Source: an uncultured Flavobacteriaceae bacterium (GTDB lineage: Bacteria > Bacteroidota > Bacteroidia > Flavobacteriales > Flavobacteriaceae). From it: a stretch of DNA of 64,000 nt. The position numbers were made by a program, and so were the translations under genes. The stretch's first letter is position 1. Every line of letters starts with the position of its first letter. Shown piece after piece: positions 42,646-51,720 of this stretch. The stretch spans positions 496,001 through 560,000 of the forward strand of contig CANNBV010000002.1 in NCBI GenBank assembly GCA_947502975.1, read 5' to 3'. Below the pieces are notes generated by a model. It made no database searches and was not told the origin of the DNA. It worked only from the letters and a program-made list of their open reading frames with translations.

Positions 42646-45564
42646 ATGCTTCGGTTTTTATCCTCTATTGTTTTATTTACTTTTTTCTCTTTTATAAACA
42701 TAAGTGCTCAAGAATTACCCTATGGTTTTCCAAAAACTGATAGAACGAAAGAAATCTTAAACCAAGATTGGAAGTTTCAATTAGGTAATCCTGAAGCAGA
42801 AAATTTTAAATCAGATTTAGATGATTCAAAATGGGAAACAGTTAATATTCCTCATACTTTAGAATTAACATCATTAACTTTAGATGACCTTAAAGATGAA
42901 AAAACGCAACTCGTATTTCATAGAAAGGTTGGTTGGTATCGTAAAGATATCAATGTGAGTAACTCTCAAAAAAAAGTATTTTTAGAGTTTGAAGGTGCTC
43001 ATCAGGTTACTGATTTATGGATAAATGGAAAACATGTTGCCCAACATGGCGTTGGTGGTTATACACCATTTCATTTTGATATCACAGATTATGTTCAAAA
43101 AGGTAAAACGAATCAAGTTACTATTCTTTGTGATAATAGACGAAATGAAGTTGTTCCACCAGATCCAGGTCCCTTTGATTATGTGAAATTCAGCGGATTA
43201 TACAGAGATTTGTATTTAGTAGAAACTAACCCGATTCGTGTTACTTTTAATTGGGAAACCCTAAATTCTGGAGTAAATATTACCACACCTACAATTGATC
43301 CGGTTAACAAAAATGCAACGGTTAGTATAAAGACTTCTGTAAAAAACGAAACATCTACAAGTCAAAATATAAAAATATCCACAAGAATTATTGATAAAGA
43401 CGGGATTGTGGTTTTACGTCTTACAGACGAGCAATCTATTAATCCAAACATAGAATATCAATTCAGTCAGATTGGAAGTTTAGAAGATGATGTACATTTT
43501 TGGGATACCGAAACCCCATATTTATATAGAGTAAACTCGGTAATTAGTGTTGATGGCAAAGAAATTGATTTTGTTGAAAATAAATTAGGATTACGCAAAT
43601 TTGAGTTAGATCCTGTACGAGGATTTATTTTGAATAATAAGCCTATTGAACTTATTGGTTTTAATCGTCATCAGCAATATCCTTATATTGGAGATGCAGT
43701 TCCAAATGCACTGCATTATAAAGATATGTTGCAGTTTAAAGAATTCGGATTTAATGTAATGAGAACTGCACATTATCCACAAGATGATGCGCTAATAGAT
43801 GCATGCGATGAGTTAGGGATTTTAGTATATGAAGAGGCGCCAACATGGATAGATGTTTCACAAAATGAAATTTGGTGGAATAATTTAGAGGCTTCGGCAA
43901 GAACAATGGTTAGAAATCATAGAAATCACCCATCTATTGTAATGTGGGGAGCAGGGGTTAACCATCGTGGATATGTACCTCGTGTGCATAATACAATTAA
44001 GCAAGAAGATCCTAATAGGTTAACAGCATCTCAAGGTGCTCGTTGGACTGGTTGGCAAGCATCGGGTCTAACAGATATTAATGCAAATATGCTATATGGA
44101 CCATTTATATGGGATAGATCGGAACCTATTTTTGCTATGGAAGGTGAGCGCGGCCCTGGTCCCGTAGCCATGTATAAAAGAGATCCTTTAATGACTGGCT
44201 TAATTTCTTGGACTGCACATGCTTATTATACCTTTCATCCAAGGCATGAAAAAGCTAACAGTAAAATTGATAGAACTAGAGCTGGATTGATGACTATTTT
44301 TAGATACCCAAGACCTAGGTTGCATTGGTATAAGTCTGAATTTGTAAAGAAACCAATTGTATATATTAAAGAAGAGTGGCAAAAAGATGTTGAGAATATT
44401 ACGGTTTATAGCAATGCGAAAGAAGTAGAGTTAATACTTAATGGTGAAACTTTAGCAAAACAAAAACCAAGTGCAGATACAACATACATTGGTCTCGATC
44501 ATCCACCTTTTGAATTTAAAAACATTAAATACAAAGCTGGGAAATTGATAGCTAAAGCATATTTTGAGGATGGAACTACCCTTGAAGATTTAAAACAAAC
44601 AGCAGAAAAGCCTTATGCTATTGAGCTTAGTTTAGATACAGAAGGAAGACAGTTTGTAGCAAACGGTTCTGATATTTTGGTGGCATATGCCAAAGTAGTA
44701 GATAAAAATGGTACTGCAATTCATAACTCAGACGTTAAAATTTCATTTTCTATAAAGGGTGATGCTTACGTTGTTGGAGAAGGTAAAAATATTAATGCCA
44801 ACCCTATGTTTACCGAATACGGTATTGCTCCAGCTTTAATCAATGCTGGAAATACACCAGGAGAAATTACCATTCATGCAAAATCAAAAGGATTAAAACC
44901 TGCAAAAGCTACAGTGTCATTAATTTCAAATTCTAATGATGCTATATTGAACTCGGCGGAACCTATATTTGATTTTGAAAAAGAACGTATAGATATAGGC
45001 TCCACGGAACAATTGTTGCAATTTGGGTGGAATGCATGGAATGGAGCGGATGATGAAAATATCCCGTATACATTCAAAGCATTTAAAGGAGCTTCAGCTA
45101 AAATTGTTAAAGGTTCTGATGAAGGCATAGTTAGATGGTTAGGGGAAATGAACGTTATTGGCAAGTATGGCTTTGCATATGGAGAAGGTATTATAGCTAT
45201 TGATGATGCTGGTGTTAATTTAGAATTAAAGGGTTTACCTAAGGGTACTTATAAAATAAAGACATGGCATCACGCTCCAAGTAGCAATTCAGATTCTATG
45301 GACCCTAATAGAGACAAATTAAAATCGGTGACTATTCATAAATTACCTTACGAACAGGAAATTGTTTTAGCGTCACAAAGCTTTGTCGGCCAAAAGTCTA
45401 TAAGTACTAAAGTTACTGATGGTAAAGAAATGCAGTGGGAATCACCAGGAACAGCAGAAGTTGTTTTTACTTCAGATGGTAAAACTCCAGTAATTATAAA
45501 TTTCAATGGAAAAGGAAATAAAGGCGTTTGGTTAAATGCTTTTGAGCTTACAGAGTGGAAATAA
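42646..45564 (+). CDS. GH2-family protein lacking the canonical acid/base Glu
   Basis: A 972-residue exported protein with a signal peptide (ISAQ) and GH2 order: jelly roll (about 30-200), Ig-like (about 205-315) and TIM barrel (about 320-590). It ends with Ig-like and C-terminal binding domains (about 670-970). Where GH2 enzymes have WSxGNE, this one reads MWGAGVNHRG, with His440 instead of Glu. The second catalytic region FAMEGE keeps Glu499 and Glu501. It may use an altered mechanism or act on unusual linkages. It lies in a rightward row with GH28-like, esterase and DUF1593 genes. Confidence 0.86.
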   Translation: MLRFLSSIVLFTFFSFINISAQELPYGFPKTDRTKEILNQDWKFQLGNPEAENFKSDLDDSKWETVNIPHTLELTSLTLDDLKDEKTQLVFHRKVGWYRKDINVSNSQKKVFLEFEGAHQVTDLWINGKHVAQHGVGGYTPFHFDITDYVQKGKTNQVTILCDNRRNEVVPPDPGPFDYVKFSGLYRDLYLVETNPIRVTFNWETLNSGVNITTPTIDPVNKNATVSIKTSVKNETSTSQNIKISTRIIDKDGIVVLRLTDEQSINPNIEYQFSQIGSLEDDVHFWDTETPYLYRVNSVISVDGKEIDFVENKLGLRKFELDPVRGFILNNKPIELIGFNRHQQYPYIGDAVPNALHYKDMLQFKEFGFNVMRTAHYPQDDALIDACDELGILVYEEAPTWIDVSQNEIWWNNLEASARTMVRNHRNHPSIVMWGAGVNHRGYVPRVHNTIKQEDPNRLTASQGARWTGWQASGLTDINANMLYGPFIWDRSEPIFAMEGERGPGPVAMYKRDPLMTGLISWTAHAYYTFHPRHEKANSKIDRTRAGLMTIFRYPRPRLHWYKSEFVKKPIVYIKEEWQKDVENITVYSNAKEVELILNGETLAKQKPSADTTYIGLDHPPFEFKNIKYKAGKLIAKAYFEDGTTLEDLKQTAEKPYAIELSLDTEGRQFVANGSDILVAYAKVVDKNGTAIHNSDVKISFSIKGDAYVVGEGKNINANPMFTEYGIAPALINAGNTPGEITIHAKSKGLKPAKATVSLISNSNDAILNSAEPIFDFEKERIDIGSTEQLLQFGWNAWNGADDENIPYTFKAFKGASAKIVKGSDEGIVRWLGEMNVIGKYGFAYGEGIIAIDDAGVNLELKGLPKGTYKIKTWHHAPSSNSDSMDPNRDKLKSVTIHKLPYEQEIVLASQSFVGQKSISTKVTDGKEMQWESPGTAEVVFTSDGKTPVIINFNGKGNKGVWLNAFELTEWK

Positions 45565-45586
45565 TTTTATAAAGAAGTATAGAAAT

Positions 45587-47518
45587 ATGAAGAAGCTACT
45601 GCTACTTGTTGCTATCTCTACTATAATGCAATTGCATTCTGAGAATCTAAGAATAGCAAAGATTTTTAATGATCATGCCATTATTCAGAGAGATACAGAA
45701 GTTCCTATTTGGGGTTGGGGTATTCCTGAAAAAACCATAGAACTCTCTTTTCAGAATAGGACGTACAAAACAAAAGTCAATAATAAAGGGGAATGGCGTA
45801 TAATAATACCACCAACTTCATATGGCGGCCCATATACAATCTCAATTAAAAGTAGAAATAAAAGTATCGTTTTAAATGACATTTACGTGGGTGATGTTTG
45901 GGTGTGTTCTGGGCAATCGAATATGCAGTTCCAATTATCAGGATGTTTTGATGCAGAGGCTGAAATAAGTAAAGCAACCGATCCATTAATCAGGGAATTT
46001 AGAGTACCTCAATCTTCATCAGATTATCCTGAAGATGATCTTGCAGGTGGAAATTGGAAAGTTGGAAACCCAGAAAATGCTGCTGGTTTTACTGCGGTAG
46101 GTTACTATTTTGCACAAAATATAAGGAAAGAATTTCCAGGTTTGCCAATAGGTTTGGTAAATAATGCATGGGGAGGTTCTAAAATTGAACCTTACATGAG
46201 TGCTGCTTCTTTTCAGAAAAGTCAAGATGATATTTTAAAAGAAATTGCGGTAATAAAAGGAGAAACAAGAGAGCAGCAACTTAAAATGTTAGCCTATTTA
46301 GATAAGATTCCTGAGGAAGATGCTGGTATGATAAACGATAAACCTTTATGGGCTGCTCCAAATTTAGATGATAGTAATTGGAACAAAATGAAACTTCCTA
46401 TTGGTTGGGAAAATGCTGGGTTACCTAATTTAGATGGTATTATTTGGTTTAGAAAAACATTTAAGCTGTCGCATTTAAAAGATAACGATTCTACACTATT
46501 ATCTATAGGAAGAATTGATGATGACGCCGAAATTTGGATAAACGGAAATCGTATTGATAATTTATTTAATCGATCTTATCAATACAGTGATTTGAGAGAA
46601 TACAAATTAAGTAATACACTTTTTAAAATAGGAAGCAATACTATTACTACACGAGTGACTGATACTGGAGGCGGTGGTGGAATGGGAGGTAATACCAATG
46701 AGCTATATGTTGATACAGGTGATGAAAAAGTAGATATTTCTGGAGAATGGCACTATAAAATTGGAGAGGTGTTCTTAAATTTTATTTATGGTCCCAGACA
46801 AAAGCCTACAACCATTTATAATAAAATGGTATATCCAATTAATGATTTTAAAGCCAAAGGTATTTTATGGTATCAAGGCGAATCAAATACTAATGATATT
46901 GTAGAAGCTCAAAATTATGAGAATCTTTTTAAAACAATGATATTACAATGGCGTAATGATAGAAAGGATGAAAATTTACCTTTTTATTTTGTGCAGTTAG
47001 CGTCCTTTCTTCCTGAAGTTTTGAAACCCAAAGATCATTCATGGGCACATTTAAGATGGTCGCAATATAAAGCATTGGAGTTGCCATTTACAGGAATGGC
47101 AAGTGCACTTGATATTGGAGAAGCCAATGATATTCATCCAAGAAATAAAAAGGACGTTGGGGAACGTTTATCACGTATTGCACTCCATCAGGTGTATGAG
47201 AAGTCTCAATTAAGTTATAAAAATCCGTCTTATAAATCTCATAAGGTTGAAGATGGAAAATTTATTATAACACTAGAGAATACATCAGGAAACCTTATTG
47301 TAAAAAATAAATATGGCTATATAAATGCATTTGCTATAGCTGGAGAAGATGGAAAATTTGTTTGGGCTAATGCCATATTAAAAAATGGAAATGTTGAGGT
47401 TTGGAGTCCTAAGGTTAAAAACCCTAAAAAACTGCGTTATGCATGGTCTGCTAACGCTTTAGATGCTAATTTGTTTACCTCTGATGGTATACCTGTTGTT
47501 CCTTTTAAATTGGAATAA
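45587..47518 (+). CDS. SASA-type carbohydrate acetylesterase with inserted jelly roll
   Basis: A 643-residue exported esterase. I use the start at 45587, which gives a signal peptide and clears the upstream gene; an in-frame ATG at 45536 would overlap it. The SGNH/SASA fold has the catalytic Ser111 in CSGQSNM, WYQGESN in the middle, and the Asp-His pair in DIHPRNK near the C terminus. A GH2-like jelly-roll domain (about 250-380, starting WAAPNLDDSNW) is inserted in the catalytic fold. Such enzymes remove acetyl groups from sugars. It follows the GH2 gene by 22 bases. Confidence 0.87.
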   Translation: MKKLLLLVAISTIMQLHSENLRIAKIFNDHAIIQRDTEVPIWGWGIPEKTIELSFQNRTYKTKVNNKGEWRIIIPPTSYGGPYTISIKSRNKSIVLNDIYVGDVWVCSGQSNMQFQLSGCFDAEAEISKATDPLIREFRVPQSSSDYPEDDLAGGNWKVGNPENAAGFTAVGYYFAQNIRKEFPGLPIGLVNNAWGGSKIEPYMSAASFQKSQDDILKEIAVIKGETREQQLKMLAYLDKIPEEDAGMINDKPLWAAPNLDDSNWNKMKLPIGWENAGLPNLDGIIWFRKTFKLSHLKDNDSTLLSIGRIDDDAEIWINGNRIDNLFNRSYQYSDLREYKLSNTLFKIGSNTITTRVTDTGGGGGMGGNTNELYVDTGDEKVDISGEWHYKIGEVFLNFIYGPRQKPTTIYNKMVYPINDFKAKGILWYQGESNTNDIVEAQNYENLFKTMILQWRNDRKDENLPFYFVQLASFLPEVLKPKDHSWAHLRWSQYKALELPFTGMASALDIGEANDIHPRNKKDVGERLSRIALHQVYEKSQLSYKNPSYKSHKVEDGKFIITLENTSGNLIVKNKYGYINAFAIAGEDGKFVWANAILKNGNVEVWSPKVKNPKKLRYAWSANALDANLFTSDGIPVVPFKLE

Positions 47519-47542
47519 CTTCATATATTAATATCAAATTAT

Positions 47543-49090
47543 ATGATGATGAATTTTACGAAAATCACCTTAATACTTACTCTGTTATTAGGAATAAATG
47601 CTTATGCACAAGAAACACCAAATAATGAAAAATACCGTTTAATCATTTTGGCAGATATGGGTAATGAACCAGATGAAGTGCAACAAATAATTCATATGAT
47701 GGCTTGTGCTAATGAGTTTGATATTGAAGGTTTAATTGCAGTGACTGGAAAATATTTAAGACCAGAATCTCACGAAGAATATCGAAGAATAACACACCCA
47801 GAATTGTTTCATCAAATTATTGATGCATATGAGAAAGATTTTAAAACTTTAAAACAACATGCAGATGGTTATCCTAACCCCAATGTACTGAGAAAGGTGG
47901 TTACAGTTGGTCAAAGTGGTTATGGTATTTCAGATGTTGGCGAAGGCAAATCTAGCCCAGGCTCTGAGCTAATTTTAAAAGCAATGACAAAAAAAGATAC
48001 CAGACCATTGTGGATAGCCGTAAATGCCGGATCTAATACTCTTGCTCAAGCCTTGTATGACTATAAAAAATCTCATACTAAAAACGAAATAGACCTTGTG
48101 ATATCTAAATTGAGGGTATTTGAAAATGGGGCACAAGATAATGCTGGAGCGTGGATTTGTAATAAATTTCCAAAGATACATTGGATAAGAAGCAATTATC
48201 AAACGTATGCATACGGAGGACCTGGGGGAAAAGATGGAGACTTAACGGTTAATTTAGGTCCAAATTATTGGACACCTTATGCCTATAATCTTGAAGGCCA
48301 ATTAAAATGGCAGCAGGAACATATAATGAATAATCATGGAGCTTTAGGAGACATATATCCAGAACGAAGATATCACGGATTTAGAGATGGCGGTCTTGGT
48401 TTCATGGAAGGAGGAGGAACAATTCCTTGGATGGGATTAGTAAATAAAGGATTATTTGATATTAATGAACCCTCTTGGGGAGGTTGGGGAGGACGTTTTA
48501 GCAAAACAAAGTTTCCAGATTTTTGGTCTAGACATTCAGATATTAAGATTGATGAAATAAATAATGCACCATTCTACACATATGTTGAGGTTAGTGATTA
48601 TTGGATAGATCCTCAAGATGGAAAAGTATATAACGATAATTATGTGCCAATTTGGAGATGGCGAGAAGCAATGTACAACGATCAAATCTGTAGAATGGAT
48701 TGGTGTGTAAAACCTTTTAGTGAAGCTAATCATCATCCAATAGCAGCATTTAATGGTGATATTACGAATACTATTATCAAAAAAAGAGCTAGCCCAGGAG
48801 CGCATATAGTTTTAGATGCTTCGGCGTCTAATGATCCAGATGGAGATACTCTAAAGTATCGATGGTGGGTTTACCAGGAGGCAGGGACTTATGCGGGAAG
48901 AATAAATATCATCAACTCAAATTCGGCTAATGCTGAATTAATTGTTCCCACAGGCGCTAGTAATAGTCAAATTCATGTGGTTTTAGAAGTTAAAGATGAT
49001 AATCCGATAGCATCTTTATTTGATTATAGAAGAATTGTAATTGATGTAAATCATATTTTATCAGGACATGAATCGGTACAAAAAGATTAA
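47543..49090 (+). CDS. DUF1593 (nucleoside hydrolase-like) exported protein
   Basis: A 515-residue protein with a signal peptide (NAYAQ), a nucleoside-hydrolase-like domain (DUF1593; about 30-330, with LADMGNEPDEVQ as the metal-binding-type N-terminal motif), and a C-terminal PKD-like domain (about 400-510, LDASASNDPDGD). The family includes the Sde182-type proteins, described as cellulose-binding. It probably cleaves a glycosidic bond, by analogy with nucleoside hydrolases, but its substrate is unknown. It is in the same rightward row as the esterase, 24 bases downstream. Confidence 0.83.
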   Translation: MMMNFTKITLILTLLLGINAYAQETPNNEKYRLIILADMGNEPDEVQQIIHMMACANEFDIEGLIAVTGKYLRPESHEEYRRITHPELFHQIIDAYEKDFKTLKQHADGYPNPNVLRKVVTVGQSGYGISDVGEGKSSPGSELILKAMTKKDTRPLWIAVNAGSNTLAQALYDYKKSHTKNEIDLVISKLRVFENGAQDNAGAWICNKFPKIHWIRSNYQTYAYGGPGGKDGDLTVNLGPNYWTPYAYNLEGQLKWQQEHIMNNHGALGDIYPERRYHGFRDGGLGFMEGGGTIPWMGLVNKGLFDINEPSWGGWGGRFSKTKFPDFWSRHSDIKIDEINNAPFYTYVEVSDYWIDPQDGKVYNDNYVPIWRWREAMYNDQICRMDWCVKPFSEANHHPIAAFNGDITNTIIKKRASPGAHIVLDASASNDPDGDTLKYRWWVYQEAGTYAGRINIINSNSANAELIVPTGASNSQIHVVLEVKDDNPIASLFDYRRIVIDVNHILSGHESVQKD

Positions 49091-49151
49091 AAAATAGTAT
49101 CTTGTTCTTGCTCCATTTTGAATTTTCTCAACTTATTTAAATTAAACTAAA

Positions 49152-50255
49152 ATGGAGTTAAAAAAATCACGCAGACATTTTATTAAAAAATCGGCTTTAA
49201 GTATTGGTGCTTTAAGCGTTATGCCTTTTAATTCTCTAGTTGCATCTGGATGTAGTACAGAAACTAAAAAATTGGGAATAGCTTTGGTGGGGCTAGGAAA
49301 TTATTCATCAGGTCAATTAGCCCCAGCTTTACTAGAGACAGAACATTGTTATTTGTCAGCCATTGTCACTGGAACAAAGGAAAAGGAACAGCAATGGGCA
49401 AAAAAGTATAACATTCCAAAAGAAAACATATATAATTATGAGAATTTTGATGTTATAGCTTCTAACAAAGATATAGATGTTGTATATGTTGTACTACCAA
49501 ATTCTATGCATGCAGAATTTACTATTAGAGCAGCTAAAGCAGGAAAGCATGTGATTTGTGAGAAACCCATGGCGATTTCGGTTGCTGAATGTGAAGCCAT
49601 GATAAAGGCTTGTAATGATAATAATGTGAAATTATCAATTGGATACCGTTTGCACTTTGATCCATATCATAAGCGAATTATTAACCTGTCTAAGGAAAAC
49701 ACGCTTGGAACCATTAATTATGTGAATGCCGATTTTGCTTTCACTATTGGTGACCCAACCCAATGGCGATTAAAAAAATCACTTGCAGGAGGTGGCGCTT
49801 TAATGGATGTTGGCGTATATTGCATTCAAGCCTGCCGTTATAGTTTTGGGCAAGAACCTATTGCTCTAAGAGCACAGGCTTTTAATTCGGGTAATGAAAA
49901 ATTTAAAGAGGTAAATGAAACAATTACTTGGCAGATGGAATTCCCTGATGGAAAAATATCTAACTCAACTACCTCGTATGCTATGAGCGTAAATAACTTA
50001 TTTGTAAGTGCGCAAAAAGGGAAAGCACAATTAATGCCTTCGTATGGTTACGGTGGTATAAAAGGTTTTATTAACGATGAGATTTTAGAATTCCCGAAGT
50101 TTAATCAACAAGCCGCACAAATGGATGCTTTTGCTCTTAATATTAAGAACAATACAGATTCTATTGTCCCTGGTGAAGAAGGTTTAAAAGACATGAAAGT
50201 TATTGAAGCAATTTTTAAATCCTTAGAACAGAACGGAGCAAGGGTTTTGATTTAA
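49152..50255 (+). CDS. Tat-exported Gfo/Idh/MocA oxidoreductase
   Basis: A 367-residue NAD(P)-dependent sugar oxidoreductase with a twin-arginine signal (SRRHFIKKS). The Rossmann part begins IALVGLGNYSSG, EKPMAIS is the family signature, and the C-terminal domain begins after HFDPYHKRII. A Tat signal means it is exported folded with its cofactor, as in glucose-fructose oxidoreductase. Related exported members oxidise C3 of glycosides to 3-keto products. Its stop overlaps the stop of the converging P450 gene by 3 bases. Confidence 0.87.
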   Translation: MELKKSRRHFIKKSALSIGALSVMPFNSLVASGCSTETKKLGIALVGLGNYSSGQLAPALLETEHCYLSAIVTGTKEKEQQWAKKYNIPKENIYNYENFDVIASNKDIDVVYVVLPNSMHAEFTIRAAKAGKHVICEKPMAISVAECEAMIKACNDNNVKLSIGYRLHFDPYHKRIINLSKENTLGTINYVNADFAFTIGDPTQWRLKKSLAGGGALMDVGVYCIQACRYSFGQEPIALRAQAFNSGNEKFKEVNETITWQMEFPDGKISNSTTSYAMSVNNLFVSAQKGKAQLMPSYGYGGIKGFINDEILEFPKFNQQAAQMDAFALNIKNNTDSIVPGEEGLKDMKVIEAIFKSLEQNGARVLI

Positions 50256-51658
50256 TCAATACTACTTAATTGAATAAATAGATTTTCTGGATACATTGTA
50301 AAAGAGAATTGCTCTTTTACATCTTCTGGTTTTACGGTCATTTTAAAATCAAAATGTTTACATAAAACCGATAGTAAAATTACCATTTCATTTATTGCAA
50401 GCTTCATTCCAGGACAAAAACGAGGACCACCACCAAAAGCTTTAATCATTTCTGGTGAATGATTTTGATGCATGGGGCATTCCGATTTCAACCATCGTTC
50501 TGGACTAAAATCATTCGGGTTTGAAAAATACATCTCTTTGGTTTGAGCAACCTTAGTTTGAAGTATGATTTTTGTATGCTTCGGAATAAACAAATTTTCA
50601 ACGATCAATGATTCCAAAGCTTCCATATACAGTTGTGGCGTGGTTGGTTTTAGTCTAATCGCTTCTTGTACAACCGCATTGGTATACTTCAATTTCAACA
50701 ATTCTTTATTAGTTTGCGGCACTTCAAAATTTCCATATACAGCATTGGCTTCTTCTCTAACCTTGTTAACTATTTTTGGGTTTTGAGATAAAAAATAAAT
50801 GGCCCACGAAATGGAATTGGAAGTAGTATCTTCTCCAGCTAACAACATGGTGAAAATATTACCGTATATTTCTTCATTGGTAAAATCAACATCATTATCA
50901 TCAGATAAAAGCGCTTCCAAAAAGTTGGTTGGATTCGATGTCAATTCAGGATTTCTATCTAATCTTACGCGAGCCTCTTCAATAAATTGATAAATGATTT
51001 TTTCAATAGCAGCTATAGACTGCTCTAATTCTTTATCCTTTTTTCTTTTTATGACCCTCCAAATTGGCAATGGTGCGGTAATACGCTCATTTATCATTGG
51101 GAAAATGCACTCTAAATGCTGCTGAAAGCTATCGGCTTTATTATTTATGGTATCTAACTCATATCCAAAAGCAATGGCTGTAGTAACGTCAATGGTAAAA
51201 GCCATGAGTTCTTTTTGAATATCTATTTGCTTGTTATTTTGAGAATAACCTTTGAATTTTTCTAGAAGCCGATTGGTTTTGTTAACAATAACATCATAGT
51301 TTTCTCTTACTTTTTTAGCATTTAAAGCTTCGGCTGTAATTTTTCTGTGCCGTTTCCATGTGTCTCCTTCAGCATTAAACACACCCACTACCCCCATTTC
51401 TTTGAGAATCTCATCAATTTTCGAAAAACGTCTAAACTTTTCTGGTCTTAATTTTAAAATTTCCGTGTTGATAGTTGGGTTAGCGGAAACTACAAACGCT
51501 TTACCCACAAAATTAATTTTGAACAGGTCGCCACATTCTTCCACCCATCGTTCTAATACCTGGTGCTTATTATCTGCATTAAACTGTGGTAAATGACCTA
51601 CCAAAAATGCCCCTTTGGGAGATGGTAGGTCTTTTATTTTTATTTGTTCTTTATTCAA
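50252..51658 (-). CDS. cytochrome P450 in a glycan operon
   Basis: A 468-residue soluble P450 monooxygenase with every hallmark: WKRHR in helix C (101-105), AGEDTT in helix I (274-279), EAIR (332-335), PERW (386-389) and the heme loop FGGGPRFCPG (408-417) with ligand Cys415. There is no membrane anchor and no fused reductase, so it needs electron partners; none lies in the window. It is last in a leftward row after a GH2 (53553-56093) and the DUF5060 gene, with gaps of 17 and 62 bases. P450s in algal-polysaccharide loci of marine Bacteroidota oxidatively remove O-methyl groups from 6-O-methyl-galactose; that role here is inferred from context. Confidence 0.93.
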   Translation of the reverse strand: MNKEQIKIKDLPSPKGAFLVGHLPQFNADNKHQVLERWVEECGDLFKINFVGKAFVVSANPTINTEILKLRPEKFRRFSKIDEILKEMGVVGVFNAEGDTWKRHRKITAEALNAKKVRENYDVIVNKTNRLLEKFKGYSQNNKQIDIQKELMAFTIDVTTAIAFGYELDTINNKADSFQQHLECIFPMINERITAPLPIWRVIKRKKDKELEQSIAAIEKIIYQFIEEARVRLDRNPELTSNPTNFLEALLSDDNDVDFTNEEIYGNIFTMLLAGEDTTSNSISWAIYFLSQNPKIVNKVREEANAVYGNFEVPQTNKELLKLKYTNAVVQEAIRLKPTTPQLYMEALESLIVENLFIPKHTKIILQTKVAQTKEMYFSNPNDFSPERWLKSECPMHQNHSPEMIKAFGGGPRFCPGMKLAINEMVILLSVLCKHFDFKMTVKPEDVKEQFSFTMYPENLFIQLSSID

Positions 51659-51720
51659 GGCTTATAACGTTAAGCATCTAAATTAGAATTATATAATTTG
51701 ATGTAAAAGAAATCTAAGAA

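Noticed and set aside
45536-45586. Extended start of the SASA esterase overlapping the GH2 gene
   Set aside because: The upstream ATG lies inside the GH2 coding region, and the extension hides the signal peptide that begins at 45587.
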